A stretch of DNA of 64,000 nucleotides from Spirochaetaceae bacterium. GTDB lineage: Bacteria > Spirochaetota > Spirochaetia > Treponematales > Rectinemataceae. Where the stretch lies: contig JANXYO010000067.1 of the NCBI GenBank assembly GCA_025356015.1, positions 1-64,000 of the forward strand. Reading direction: 5' to 3'. Below are positions 40,918 to 49,840 of this stretch, piece after piece (within the stretch, counting starts at the first letter, position 1; the number at the start of each line of letters is the position of its first letter). The position numbers were made by a program, and so were the translations under genes. The notes below the pieces were generated by a model. That model saw nothing but the letters and a program-made list of their open reading frames with translations, was not told where the DNA came from and did not search any database.

Positions 40918-42051
40918 ATGCCACCCGTCTCCTTGCTCATCAAGCCCGTATCGGGGCGCTGCAATCTTGCCTGCGGCTACTGCTTCTACCGTGATGTCGC
41001 GGCACACAGGGAAAGGCCAGACTACGGGAGGATGAGCGGCGAGACGGCCGAGCTCCTCATCAAGGCCGCACTCGATGAGGCGGAGGGAAGCTGCGGTTTC
41101 GCCTTCCAGGGCGGTGAGCCGAGCCTGGCGGGCCTCGACTTCTTCCGCGACTTCGCCAGGAAGGTAAGGCAATATAACTCCAGAGGAGTGGAGATCCACT
41201 TCTCGCTCCAGACCAACGGCATGCTCATCGACGCGGAATGGGCCCGCTTCCTGAAGGAGGAGTCCTTCCTGACCGGCCTCTCGCTCGACGGACCTCGGAT
41301 GATCCACGATGCCTTCCGCAAGGGCGCCGACGGCTCGGGGAGCTTCGCCAGGGTTATGGAGTCCGCCCGCCTCCTGGGGGAAGCCTCGGCCGAGTTCAAC
41401 ATCCTCTGCGTGGTCGATTCCCTGACGGCCGACAATCCCCGCGCCGTCTACGACTTCTTCAAGCGCCGGGGCTTCCGCTGGATCCAGTACATACCCTGCC
41501 TCGATCCCCTCGGGGCGGTGGAGGGGGTCGGCCACTCGCTCTCTCCCCCCGCCTGGGCCTCCTTCCTCAAGACCAGCTTCGATGCCTGGCACCAGGATAT
41601 CCGTTCCGGCGAGGGCCTGAGCATCAGGTACTTCGACAACCTCGTGGACATGGCCATGGGCTATCCTCCCGAGAGCTGCGGCATGTCGGGCACCTGCACG
41701 GCCAATTTCACCGTCGAGGCCGACGGTTCCGTCTTCCCCTGCGACTTCTACGTCCTCGACGAGTGGCGCATGGGCAATGTGAGGACGGACAGCCTCAAGG
41801 CAATGCGCTCGTGCGGGAACGCGCGCCGCTTTGTCCGCGTTTCGGAACACCAGAGTCCCGCCTGCTCCTCCTGCTTCGCCTTCCCCCTTTGCCGGGGCGG
41901 CTGCAGAAGGGACCGCGAACCCTTCAGCGGGGGCCTGCCGGGGCTCAACCGCTTCTGCGAGGCCTACAAGGACTTCTTCGCCCATGCCGGGCAGAGGATC
42001 ATCGACCTCGCCAGGGAGCTCTCAACCAGGGCGCCGGGCCAGGCCTCCTGA
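40918..42051 (+). CDS. Anaerobic sulfatase-maturating enzyme (radical SAM)
   Basis: 377 aa. It converts the active-site Cys (or Ser) of sulfatases to formylglycine. Radical-SAM cluster C15-x3-C19-x2-C22 (GRCNLACGYCFYRD), FQGGEPSLAGLDFF, LQTNGMLID and SLDGP. A SPASM-type C-terminus for two auxiliary [4Fe-4S] clusters: CGMSGTCTANFTVEADG, VFPCDFYVLDEWRMGN and CSSCFAFPLCRGGCRRD. Divergent from two Cys-type sulfatases that need this modification, giving one of the firmest functional links in the window. Confidence 0.93.
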   Translation: MPPVSLLIKPVSGRCNLACGYCFYRDVAAHRERPDYGRMSGETAELLIKAALDEAEGSCGFAFQGGEPSLAGLDFFRDFARKVRQYNSRGVEIHFSLQTNGMLIDAEWARFLKEESFLTGLSLDGPRMIHDAFRKGADGSGSFARVMESARLLGEASAEFNILCVVDSLTADNPRAVYDFFKRRGFRWIQYIPCLDPLGAVEGVGHSLSPPAWASFLKTSFDAWHQDIRSGEGLSIRYFDNLVDMAMGYPPESCGMSGTCTANFTVEADGSVFPCDFYVLDEWRMGNVRTDSLKAMRSCGNARRFVRVSEHQSPACSSCFAFPLCRGGCRRDREPFSGGLPGLNRFCEAYKDFFAHAGQRIIDLARELSTRAPGQAS

Positions 42052-43019
42052 TGCGCCCCTTCCCGCGCATCGCGCTCTGCCTGACCCTGCTCGCGATGAG
42101 CGCCATCCCCGCCATCTGCCAGGACCCCGCGGCCGGCGCGGCGGCAGGAGCGGGCGCGGCGGCAGGCTCCGTCCTGCCCTGGTGGGCCTGGATCAGCCTC
42201 CTCTTCGTCACGACCTTCCTTATCGGCATCGTCGCCGTGCTCGGCGGGGTCGGGGGAGGGGTCCTCTTCGTCCCGATAGTCGGCTCCTTCTTTCCCTTCC
42301 ACTCGGACTTCGTGCGCTGCGCCGGCCTCCTCATCGCCCTCGCCGGCTCCCTCTCCGCGGGACCGAGCCTGATCCGCAAGAACCTCGCCTCACTCCGGCT
42401 CTCGATCCCCGCCGCCCTCATCGCCTCGGCCGCCTCCATCTTCGGCGCGAAGCTCGGCCTGGCCCTGCCCTCGAAGGCCGTGCAGCTCGCGACGGCGGGC
42501 CTCATGACGCTCATCATCGTCCTCCTGCTTGTCACGAAGAAGTCGGCCTTCCCCGAGGTCAAGGCCAGCGACGCCCTGGCGCGCTTCCTCGGCCTGGGAG
42601 GGATCTTCGTCGACGAGGCGACGGGGAAGGAGCAGCGCTGGAGCATCCACCGCAGCCTGCCCGGCCTCGCGATCTTCACAGTTGTTGGTTTCATGGCGGG
42701 CATGCTCGGCCTCGGTGCCGGCTGGGCGAACGTGCCCGTCCTCAACCTCCTCATGGGCGCCCCCTTGAAGATCGCTGTGGCGACGAGCAACCTGGTGATC
42801 GCCGTGTCGAGCACGACGGCCGCCTGGATCTACATTAACAAGGGCGCACTCCTTCCCGTCGTCGTCATCCCGGCGATCCTGGGCATGATGGGGGGAACGA
42901 GGATCGGGGCGAGGCTCCTCGCGCGCGTCGATTCCGGCCTGGTGAGGATCGTCGTCATAGCGCTGATGGCCGTATCGACAGCCCTGTCCTTCGCCAAGGG
43001 CCTCGGCCTCATGAGATAG
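42051..43019 (+). CDS. TauE/SafE (TSUP) family exporter
   Basis: 322 aa. The start ATG overlaps the maturase stop (TGATG). An N-terminal signal-like helix (MRPFPRIALCLTLLAMSAIPAICQ) and an Ala/Gly-rich linker precede about eight membrane helices in two repeats: IGIVAVLGGVGGGVLFVPIVGSFF split by the conserved GGxGGG motif, and MAGMLGLGAGWANVPVLNLL in the second half. Members export sulfite, sulfoacetate or other small anions. In this operon it most plausibly expels sulfate or sulfite released by the sulfatases; direction and substrate are inferred. Confidence 0.85.
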   Translation: MRPFPRIALCLTLLAMSAIPAICQDPAAGAAAGAGAAAGSVLPWWAWISLLFVTTFLIGIVAVLGGVGGGVLFVPIVGSFFPFHSDFVRCAGLLIALAGSLSAGPSLIRKNLASLRLSIPAALIASAASIFGAKLGLALPSKAVQLATAGLMTLIIVLLLVTKKSAFPEVKASDALARFLGLGGIFVDEATGKEQRWSIHRSLPGLAIFTVVGFMAGMLGLGAGWANVPVLNLLMGAPLKIAVATSNLVIAVSSTTAAWIYINKGALLPVVVIPAILGMMGGTRIGARLLARVDSGLVRIVVIALMAVSTALSFAKGLGLMR

Positions 43020-43027
43020 GAGGGCAG

Positions 43028-43417
43028 GTGAAAGCGAAATCCGGCTACGCCCTGGTCCTGGAGTGGGGCTCGCGCCTGGGCCTGGTCCTGGTCGTCACGG
43101 CCTTCCTCGTCTACCTCATTGGCCTCCTGCCCTCACCCATGGGCATGGCCGAGATCGACCGCTACTGGGGCCTGCCCCTGGCCGACTTCGTCGCGGCGAC
43201 GGGGATCCCCACCGGTCCGGGCTCATGGATCACCATGATGGGCACGGGCTACGGTCTCGCCGCGTCCTGGGCCGTGCTCTTCTCCCTCGTCGCCCTCTTC
43301 GCCTATGCCGCGATCGCGGTTCCCACGATCCTCGACCGCGACTACATCTACGCGGTCTTCATCGTCCTCGAGCTCGCCCTCATGTGCGCCGCCATGGCGG
43401 GCTGGCTCGGGGCCTGA
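43028..43417 (+). CDS. Small DUF1634-like membrane protein
   Basis: 129 aa, GTG start eight bases after the exporter stop, with AGGGCAGG as possible ribosome-binding site. Three hydrophobic segments: ~15-32 (LGLVLVVTAFLVYLIGLL), ~72-98 (YGLAASWAVLFSLVALFAYAAI) and ~108-127 (YAVFIVLELALMCAAMAGWL). Small three-helix proteins of this kind commonly follow TSUP exporters and may be accessory subunits; function unproven. Confidence 0.65.
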   Translation: MKAKSGYALVLEWGSRLGLVLVVTAFLVYLIGLLPSPMGMAEIDRYWGLPLADFVAATGIPTGPGSWITMMGTGYGLAASWAVLFSLVALFAYAAIAVPTILDRDYIYAVFIVLELALMCAAMAGWLGA

Positions 43418-43440
43418 AGGGGGCCTTTTCAGTGCCCCCT
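43418..43440. terminator. Possible bidirectional hairpin between convergent operons
   Basis: AGGGGGC (43418-43424) pairs with GCCCCCT (43434-43440) around a 9-nt loop, starting one base after the DUF1634-like stop and covering the end of the isomerase-like gene. There is no T-run, so strength is uncertain. Confidence 0.35.
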
Positions 43441-44862
43441 GCTGACCTGGAGGTAGGGCTTGTAGGGCGTCTTCGCGAGGACCCTGATTCCCTTCCATGC
43501 GGCCAACTCGTTGAGCTCGTTCGTGAGGTCGCCGCGGGCGGCCGAGTAGTGGTGGTTGACCTTGCCCACGACGAGGCTGTTCATGAGCTCGTCTATGCCC
43601 AGGGCCTCGCCGTTGAGCCGGAGGGACTTCACCCAGCCCCCCGAGCCCGCGTAGCCGCTCTTGTCCGCCACCTCGCCCGAGAGGATCAGGAGGTCGTCGA
43701 AGTCGTTGTTGAGCGTGGCTATGGTGACCGGCCCCTGGGCGAAGCGGATGTCGGCCACGACCCCGTCGCCGCACCAGGTGCAGCCCTCGTGCTTGCCGAT
43801 GTTGAAGTGATTCTCCCATTGGAGGCCGCGCTCGTCGGCCCAGCAGGCAGGGGCGACCCCGCAGTGCCAGAGGCAGAGGCTCTGGTCTGACTCGTCGAAG
43901 GCCACGAGGTCGCTCAATGATGACTTGCCCTTGTTCAGCGCGTTGAGCGCAAGCATCATCACCGCGCTCGTCACGTCTGCCTCGCAGGGGGTCGTGATTC
44001 CCTGTTCGTTGAGCCTGCTCATCGCGGCGCAGACCGCGATCCCGTAGACCTGCTGGAAACGCGCCCAGCACGACAGGGCCAGGGCGTCGTAGTCGTGCTC
44101 CTGGGCGAAGGCCTTCAGGGCGAGGAAGACCCTGGCCGACTTCTCCATGTGGACGGCCGATATGCCCTCGGACCTGCCCTCCCCCCTCATCCTCCCGACC
44201 TCGGCCGCGGCCTCGCCCTGGGACAGGCGCTCGGCCCTGGCCACGATCTCCTCGACGCTGTGCCGGGTCTGGAGCCTCACGCCGAGCTTCTTCTCGAGGA
44301 CGCGCTCGTCGATGTAGAGGTTTTCGAAGCCGTCGGCGAGGCCGCCAATCTGCCCCACCCTCGCGGTCCGCAGGCACTTGACCGCGCGCAGTGCCGCGAT
44401 CGTGATGCGCAGGCGCTCGCGGAAGCGCGCATCGTCCGGCATTCCGTAGAACCACTTGTAGGGGATGTCGTACTCGCGCAGGTAGTTCGCGATGATCGAG
44501 CCAAGCATGTTGGTCCCGCAGAAGGAGTTCAGCTGGAGGACACCGCTGGTCGTCGGCTCGGGCACTGACCACAGGCCGATCGCGGCCTTCGCGCGCGCGA
44601 GGGGCAGGATCACCCGGCCGTAGGGAAGGCTCGCGTTGAAGAGGAGGACAAGGTCGACGCCCTCCCCATCCATGAAGGCCCGTGCGGCCTCCCCGTCGGC
44701 CTCGGAACGAAGGGGCTCGCGGAACACCGAGAGCTCGAACCCGATGCTGGCCGCGAGCTCGCCCATGGCGACTCCGATGCCTCGGTACAGGCCCGTGTCG
44801 TCACCGGGCATATTCGGATGTATCGCGCCGGCAAGGCCCACGCGCACGCGCTCGTTTCTCAA
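43429..44862 (-). CDS. L-fucose/L-arabinose isomerase-like protein
   Basis: 477 aa. Distant member of the fucose/arabinose isomerase superfamily: LVLLFNASLPYGRV, PEPTTSGVLQLNSFCGTNM, YDIPYKWFYGMPDD, LSCWARFQQVYGIAVCAAMSRLNEQGI with PCEADVTSAVMMLAL (Glu/Asp metal region) and HCGVAPACWADE. It interconverts an aldose and ketose or binds a sugar. Start TTG at 44862 is chosen because AGGAGG lies seven bases upstream; the frame is open to 44937 but overlaps the kinase gene. Last gene of the sugar cluster, next to a xylulokinase-like gene, so isomerase plus kinase would feed the pentose phosphate pathway. Confidence 0.78.
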   Translation of the reverse strand: MRNERVRVGLAGAIHPNMPGDDTGLYRGIGVAMGELAASIGFELSVFREPLRSEADGEAARAFMDGEGVDLVLLFNASLPYGRVILPLARAKAAIGLWSVPEPTTSGVLQLNSFCGTNMLGSIIANYLREYDIPYKWFYGMPDDARFRERLRITIAALRAVKCLRTARVGQIGGLADGFENLYIDERVLEKKLGVRLQTRHSVEEIVARAERLSQGEAAAEVGRMRGEGRSEGISAVHMEKSARVFLALKAFAQEHDYDALALSCWARFQQVYGIAVCAAMSRLNEQGITTPCEADVTSAVMMLALNALNKGKSSLSDLVAFDESDQSLCLWHCGVAPACWADERGLQWENHFNIGKHEGCTWCGDGVVADIRFAQGPVTIATLNNDFDDLLILSGEVADKSGYAGSGGWVKSLRLNGEALGIDELMNSLVVGKVNHHYSAARGDLTNELNELAAWKGIRVLAKTPYKPYLQVSRGH

Positions 44863-44885
44863 GATGGTCCTCCTGGAAGATCGGT

Positions 44886-46406
44886 CTATGGCTGGCGCCC
44901 CAGGCGGGGAAAGAGGGGCTCGAGGGCGGCGTAGCAATCGTCGAACAGGCCCTTCATCCTCTCGTAGACCGGATAGTTGGCCGCTTGAGGCTGGTTGCGC
45001 TCGACGATCTCGATGAAGCGGTCGGTCGCGGAAAAATCAGGGAAGAGGCCCGCGCCGACACCCGCTATGACGGCAGCACCCATGCTCGTCGCCTCCTCGA
45101 GGTAGCGTGGCTCGAGGACCTCGGCCCTGTAGACATCGGCCATGATCTGCCTCCAGACCGCGCCCTTGGCCCCACCACCGATCACCGTGATCGCGGGGAT
45201 CTCGAGGCTCGAGCGGAAGATGTCGAGGATGACCGAGAGGTTCATCGTGATCCCCTCCATCACGGAGCGCAGCATATCCTCTCGGCCATGGCCCAGGGTG
45301 AGGCCGACGAAGGCCCCCTTGGCCTGGGGGTTCCAGCGCGGGGTCCGCTCGCCGAGGAGGTAGGGCAGGAACACAAGGCCGTTGGCTCCCGGAGGGCTGC
45401 GGCCGATCTGCTCGTTCATGAGCTCGTAGGCGTCGAGGCCGAGCTCGCAGGCGGCTGCCTTCTCGAGGCCGCAGAGCTCGTTGCGCGTCCAGGCGTAGGC
45501 CGCGCCCGCGGTCTGCATGGTGCCGCAGGGGTGGTAGGCTCCGGGCACGGCGTGGGCCCAGACAAAGGTGCGCATCTGGCCATCGAAGATGGGCTCCAGC
45601 GAGGTCGTCGCTATCCATGACGAGGAACCAAGGTAGTTGTAGGTCATTCCGGGCCGCACCGAGCCCGTGCCCACCCCGGCGCAGACCCCGTCCCCGGCTC
45701 CGGCGACGACAGGGATGCCCGCCTTGAGGCCGAGCTCGGCTGCGGCGGCCGTGGTGAGCTCGCCGATGACGGAGGCCGAGGCGACGAGCCTGGGCAGCTT
45801 GTCACCGTCGAGGCCTGCCGCGGCCACGAGGCGCTCCGACCAGGACAGGGTCTTGAGGTCGAGGAGGTTGGTGCCCGAGGCGTCGGAGAACTCCGAGACC
45901 ATGACCCCGGTGAGGCGGAAGTTGAGCCAGTCCTTGGCATGGAGCATCCTGGCTGTCTTGGCGTATATGCCCGGCTCGTGGTCCCTGACCCACATGAGCT
46001 TGGCGGCCGAGTAGGAGGCCGAGGCCCGATGGCCCGTTATGCGATAGAACTCATGCGCGTCGATCACCTCGAGTATCTTCGCCTCCTGGGCCGTCGCCCG
46101 CTGGTCGCAGTACAGCAGGGCGGGGCGCAGTGGCGCTCCGGAGGAATCGACGCAGACGCAGCCCATCATCTGGCCCGAGAAGCCGATCACGGCTATCTCG
46201 GCCGGGTCGACCGCGGCGGCGATGCGCCTTGAGGAATCGGCGACGGCCCTCCACCAGTGGTCTGGCTCCTGCTCGGCCCAGTTGTTGTTGAAGTAGTTGG
46301 TGGGATAGGGGGAGGTGAAGCTCGCGACGAGCCTTCCCTCTAGGTCGAATAAGGTGGCCTTGTCCCCCGAGGTGCCAAGGTCGTGGGCGAGTATGTAGCG
46401 CTTCAT
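44886..46406 (-). CDS. FGGY-family carbohydrate kinase, xylulokinase-like
   Basis: 506 aa. ATP-dependent sugar kinase; motifs DLGTSGDKATLFD (phosphate 1), IGFSGQMMGCVCVD, YCDQRATAQEAK, GAGDGVCAGVGTGSV and VIGGGAKGAVWRQIMADV (adenosine motif). Most similar in feel to XylB (ketopentose or L-xylulose kinases). The adjacent isomerase-like protein and two dehydrogenases would provide the ketose. It is in tight array with its neighbours (8 bp from the upstream dehydrogenase gene). Confidence 0.88.
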   Translation of the reverse strand: MKRYILAHDLGTSGDKATLFDLEGRLVASFTSPYPTNYFNNNWAEQEPDHWWRAVADSSRRIAAAVDPAEIAVIGFSGQMMGCVCVDSSGAPLRPALLYCDQRATAQEAKILEVIDAHEFYRITGHRASASYSAAKLMWVRDHEPGIYAKTARMLHAKDWLNFRLTGVMVSEFSDASGTNLLDLKTLSWSERLVAAAGLDGDKLPRLVASASVIGELTTAAAAELGLKAGIPVVAGAGDGVCAGVGTGSVRPGMTYNYLGSSSWIATTSLEPIFDGQMRTFVWAHAVPGAYHPCGTMQTAGAAYAWTRNELCGLEKAAACELGLDAYELMNEQIGRSPPGANGLVFLPYLLGERTPRWNPQAKGAFVGLTLGHGREDMLRSVMEGITMNLSVILDIFRSSLEIPAITVIGGGAKGAVWRQIMADVYRAEVLEPRYLEEATSMGAAVIAGVGAGLFPDFSATDRFIEIVERNQPQAANYPVYERMKGLFDDCYAALEPLFPRLGRQP

Positions 46407-46414
46407 GTGCCCTC

Positions 46415-47452
46415 CTAGAACCTCAAGACTGTCTTTATCGAGTCGGGTTTTTCGGTCGCGGCGAGAGCGGCCGCCACCTCGGCCAAGGGGTAGTCACCGG
46501 TGACGAAGTCACGGTGGCTGATCCTGCCAGCCCTGATCCACTCGATGAGCTCTCCTTGCGAGGCGGCCTCGGTCTCGCGCGTGGGCCACTGGTGCACGAG
46601 GAGGTTGAAGTTGTAGGGTCCGGCCGCCTTGTCGATAGTGATGCGCTCGGGAGCGATCACCCCGTAGACGCAGATCGAGCCCGCGAGGCGTATGAGGGGG
46701 AGGCCTGCGTTGATGATGCGCTCGGAGCCGACCGCATCGATGACGGCGTCGAGCTTCTTCCCCCTCTTCTTCGCGAGCTCTCCGATCCCGGGGTCATCGG
46801 GGGAGAATGCAGCGCTCGCGCCCAGGCCCATGGCCTTCTCGCGCTTCGCCTGAATCGGGTCGACCACCCCCACCCAGCCGAGGCCAAGAAGGCGGGCGAA
46901 GCGGCAGAAGGAGAGGCCCACCGGCCCGGCTCCGTAGATCAGGATGTCGTCGCCGGCCTTCAGGTGGAAGTCCTCGAAGCCGGCCCTGACCTCGCGCCAG
47001 GTGCACAGCAGGCCCGCCGCCTCGACGCTTATGTCCTCGGGCACCTTGCGCATGATCTTGTAGACCTCGAGCCAGCCTTCCTCCTCGCGCGCAACACCGT
47101 CTGCCGCCATCGCCTCGTGGTCGGCGGCGAGGACGTACTCGGAATCCCCTCCCCAGCCCGAGCCAAAGCCCTCGGGCCTGAGGAAGAGGCCGCCGATGAC
47201 GCGGTCGCCCAGGGCGAAGGACCTGACCTTCGCCCCCAGCTCGACGACCCGGCCGACGTTCTCGTGCCCGAGGAGGAGGGGATAGGCCTCGGGCCCGATG
47301 CCGGGGAAGTGGCCGCCCACGAGCTTGCGGTCCGTCGCGTTGCATATGAACACGACCTCGCTCTTCACCAGGGCCTCGTAGGGACCTGGGCTCGGACGGG
47401 GCAGCTCGACCAGGGCGACCTCGCCCGGAGCCTTGACCGCGACTGATATCAT
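46415..47452 (-). CDS. Zinc-type alcohol (polyol) dehydrogenase, MDR family
   Basis: 345 aa from ATG 47452 (AAGGGG eight bases upstream; GTG at 47461 would overlap that site). GroES-like domain with GHENVGRVVELG, and a Rossmann domain with YGAGPVGLSFCRF and VVDPIQAKREKAMGLGAS. The catalytic Cys sits in FICNATDRK rather than the usual CGTD/CGSD, and no CxxCxxCx7C structural-zinc lobe is visible, so it is a divergent member. Probably oxidises a sugar or sugar alcohol. Confidence 0.82.
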   Translation of the reverse strand: MISVAVKAPGEVALVELPRPSPGPYEALVKSEVVFICNATDRKLVGGHFPGIGPEAYPLLLGHENVGRVVELGAKVRSFALGDRVIGGLFLRPEGFGSGWGGDSEYVLAADHEAMAADGVAREEEGWLEVYKIMRKVPEDISVEAAGLLCTWREVRAGFEDFHLKAGDDILIYGAGPVGLSFCRFARLLGLGWVGVVDPIQAKREKAMGLGASAAFSPDDPGIGELAKKRGKKLDAVIDAVGSERIINAGLPLIRLAGSICVYGVIAPERITIDKAAGPYNFNLLVHQWPTRETEAASQGELIEWIRAGRISHRDFVTGDYPLAEVAAALAATEKPDSIKTVLRF

Positions 47453-47464
47453 TGCATCCACCCC

Positions 47465-48259
47465 TTATTCGACCGTCTTGAGCCAGCCGCCGTCGACGTA
47501 ATAGGCCGAGCCCACGCAGTAGCTCGAGCGCGGCGAGCACATGAAGACATAGAAGTCGGCGAGCTCCTCGGGGCTCGCGAAACGGCCAATGGGAGCGTTG
47601 TCCTTCGCGATCTTGTCCAGATACTGCTCGACCGTGGTATCGGTGCCTGCCGTGAGGATGCCCGCCGTCTTGCGCCAGTCGGGGGTGAGGACGAGGCCCG
47701 GGTTTATCGTGTTGACGCGGATCTTGTGGGGGATGAGCTCATTCGAGAGGCACTTGCCAAACATCACGAGGGCGGCCTTCGTAGTGTTGTAGATCGGCTC
47801 GTAGCCCAGGGGCTGCTTCGCGCAGATCGAGGCGGTGTTGATGATGACACCTCCGCCGCGGCGGCGCATGGAGGGAACGACGGCCCGGGAGAAGCGGACG
47901 GCGGCCATGACGTGGAGCTCCCAGTAATACTGCCACTTCTCGTCGCCGGCCTCCATGATGGTCTCGGAGGAGCCAGTGCCAGCGTTGTTGACCAGGATGT
48001 CGATGCCTCCGAAGGCCTTCTCGGCCGCGGCCGCGCAGGACTCGGCCGCACCGGGCTTCGAGACGTCGGTGGCCACGGCGACGGCCCCGACCCCGAACTC
48101 CTTCGCTATCCTCTCGGCTTCCTTCTCGGCCCTCGCCCCGTCGCGGGCGCAGATCGCCACCGAGACGCCCTCCCTGGCGAGGACCCGGGCCACCGCCAGG
48201 CCGATGCCCACAGAGCCGCCCGTGATCAGCGCCGACTTGCCCTTGAGTTCGAGATCCAT
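47465..48259 (-). CDS. Short-chain dehydrogenase/reductase
   Basis: 264 aa, classical SDR. Cofactor motif TGGSVGIGLAVARVLA, NNAGTGSSET, and catalytic Ser-Tyr-Lys region INTASICAKQPLGYEPIYNTTKAAL (Ser, Tyr and Lys with the usual Y-x3-K spacing). The C-terminus SYCVGSAYYVDGGWL is typical of sugar/polyol SDRs. AGGAGG precedes the ATG. One of three dehydrogenases in a row, suggesting oxidation and re-reduction of a sugar carbon (epimerisation by two steps) or polyol use. Confidence 0.88.
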   Translation of the reverse strand: MDLELKGKSALITGGSVGIGLAVARVLAREGVSVAICARDGARAEKEAERIAKEFGVGAVAVATDVSKPGAAESCAAAAEKAFGGIDILVNNAGTGSSETIMEAGDEKWQYYWELHVMAAVRFSRAVVPSMRRRGGGVIINTASICAKQPLGYEPIYNTTKAALVMFGKCLSNELIPHKIRVNTINPGLVLTPDWRKTAGILTAGTDTTVEQYLDKIAKDNAPIGRFASPEELADFYVFMCSPRSSYCVGSAYYVDGGWLKTVE

Positions 48260-48290
48260 GTTGTAGTCCTCCTGGTGAAAGCCTTGAAAG

Positions 48291-49313
48291 TCAGTCGAGG
48301 TCTATCATGACCTTCATCGCGCGCTCGCCTGCCTTCTCGATGAAGCGGTAGGCCTCGAGGTAGTCAGCGAAGCCGAAGCGGTTTGTCACAAGCCGGTCGA
48401 GGGCCATCTTTCCCGAGGAGGCGAGGGCCACCGCGTCGTCGTAGTCCTCCCGCCTGTACATGAGGGTGCCGACAAGGGACAGCTCGCGGTCCTGGACCAG
48501 GCCGAGGTCGGCGACCGGTTTCTTGCCGAAGACGCCCACGACGACGATGGTGGAGCCCTTCCTCGCCGCGGCGACAGCCTGGGCCATCGTAGCCTCGGAG
48601 CCCACGCATTCGAGGATGAGGTCGGCCCGGTCGGCGCCGAAGGCCGACCTGATGGCGCCGTCCAGCTCGACGGCGCTGGCGTCTGCCGCGTGGCCCGCCC
48701 CGCATTCCTTCGCGAGCATGAGGCGGTAGGCGCTCTTGTCCATGACAAGGGTATCCCTGGCCCCGAGGGCACGGGCAGCCTGGGCGACCAGGTTGCCTAT
48801 GGGACCGGCGCCCACCACCGCCACCCTCTTGCCCTCGGCTCCCCCTCCCCTGCGCAGGGCATGGACGGCGACGGCAAGGGGCTCGATCATGGCCCCTGCG
48901 TCGAGGGAGAGCGACTCGGGAAGGGCGATGACCTTGGAGGCCTCGACGGCGAAGAAGTCCTGGCCCGCGCCCGGCGCCTGGAAGCCCATGACTCGCAGGG
49001 AGTCGCAGATGTGGTACATTCCGTTCCTGCAGGGGTAGCACTTCCCGCAGCTAATCTGGGGCATGAAGGTAACCTTCTCGCCGACCTTCCAGGGAGATAC
49101 CCCGGTACCGAGTTCGTCTATCGTGCCCGAGACCTCGTGGCCTTGGACCACGGGGTAGGAGGTGTATGGGTGCAGACCGTGGTAGACGTGGATGTCGGAG
49201 CCGCAGACCCCGATCCGCCGCACGCGCATAAGTACCTCGCCCTTGGCCGGCTTCGGCTTCTCGAGTTCCCGGATCTCTATCGAGCCCGGTGCTGTCATCA
49301 CTGCCTGTCTCAT
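48291..49313 (-). CDS. Zinc-dependent sorbitol/threonine-dehydrogenase-like enzyme
   Basis: 340 aa, MDR family. Catalytic zinc site GVCGSDIHVYHG and GHEVSG; structural zinc lobe CGKCYPCRNGMYHIC; Rossmann motif VVGAGPIGNLVAQAARALGA. Typical of NAD-dependent sugar alcohol, L-idonate or galactitol-phosphate dehydrogenases. It overlaps the upstream cupin-like gene by 4 bp. Confidence 0.88.
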   Translation of the reverse strand: MRQAVMTAPGSIEIRELEKPKPAKGEVLMRVRRIGVCGSDIHVYHGLHPYTSYPVVQGHEVSGTIDELGTGVSPWKVGEKVTFMPQISCGKCYPCRNGMYHICDSLRVMGFQAPGAGQDFFAVEASKVIALPESLSLDAGAMIEPLAVAVHALRRGGGAEGKRVAVVGAGPIGNLVAQAARALGARDTLVMDKSAYRLMLAKECGAGHAADASAVELDGAIRSAFGADRADLILECVGSEATMAQAVAAARKGSTIVVVGVFGKKPVADLGLVQDRELSLVGTLMYRREDYDDAVALASSGKMALDRLVTNRFGFADYLEAYRFIEKAGERAMKVMIDLD

Positions 49314-49831
49314 GCTCTCCCTCCGATCGCAGGGGCCAGGACCTCGACGGCCTCTTCGAAGTCGCAGAAGTGAAGGTCATCGGCCCCGGTCTTGTTCCTG
49401 AAGACGACGAGGAGGCGGGAGCTTTGCTTCCCGAGGGGGAAGGGGATCCAGTGCCAGGCTCCCGTGTCCAGGACGACGGTCTGCCCCTCCCGGAGGGTGA
49501 CCGCCTTGAGGCCCGCGAGGACGAGCCGTCCGCCTGCATCCCTGCCCGGCTCCTGGGGCGGGGCGAGGACGATGACGCAGTCCCCGGCAGAGACTGAGAG
49601 GAGCTCGGGAGTCCTGAGGTGGCGCTCCATCCTGAGGACCCTCATCGGGCGAGAGGCGCACTCGAGCCTTCCCGCGCAGAGGCTCCCGCCGAGCCCGAGG
49701 TCCTCGGCCACGACGGCGAAGCTGAACTCCTGTCCCGAGGCGGGCGGCTGGCCGGCCTCGGGTGTGACGAGCCTCCCCACGGACTCGAGGGCGGCGGCTG
49801 TGCATTCGGCGCTTCGTAGTTGCAGCATCAT
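49310..49831 (-). CDS. Ureidoglycolate lyase (AllA)-like cupin protein
   Basis: 173 aa. C-terminal region matches the AllA/ureidoglycolate lyase family: MERHLRTPELLSVSAGDCVIVLAPP, LREGQTVVLDTGAWHWIPFPLG, VVFRNKTGADDLHF. In this sugar cluster a role in purine breakdown is unlikely; family relatives also occur with sugar-acid genes as lactone- or keto-acid-acting lyases, so the true reaction is unknown. ATGATG start with AAGGAGAGC. Between the permease and dehydrogenase genes. Confidence 0.65.
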   Translation of the reverse strand: MMLQLRSAECTAAALESVGRLVTPEAGQPPASGQEFSFAVVAEDLGLGGSLCAGRLECASRPMRVLRMERHLRTPELLSVSAGDCVIVLAPPQEPGRDAGGRLVLAGLKAVTLREGQTVVLDTGAWHWIPFPLGKQSSRLLVVFRNKTGADDLHFCDFEEAVEVLAPAIGGRA

Positions 49832-49840
49832 GCTCTCCTT

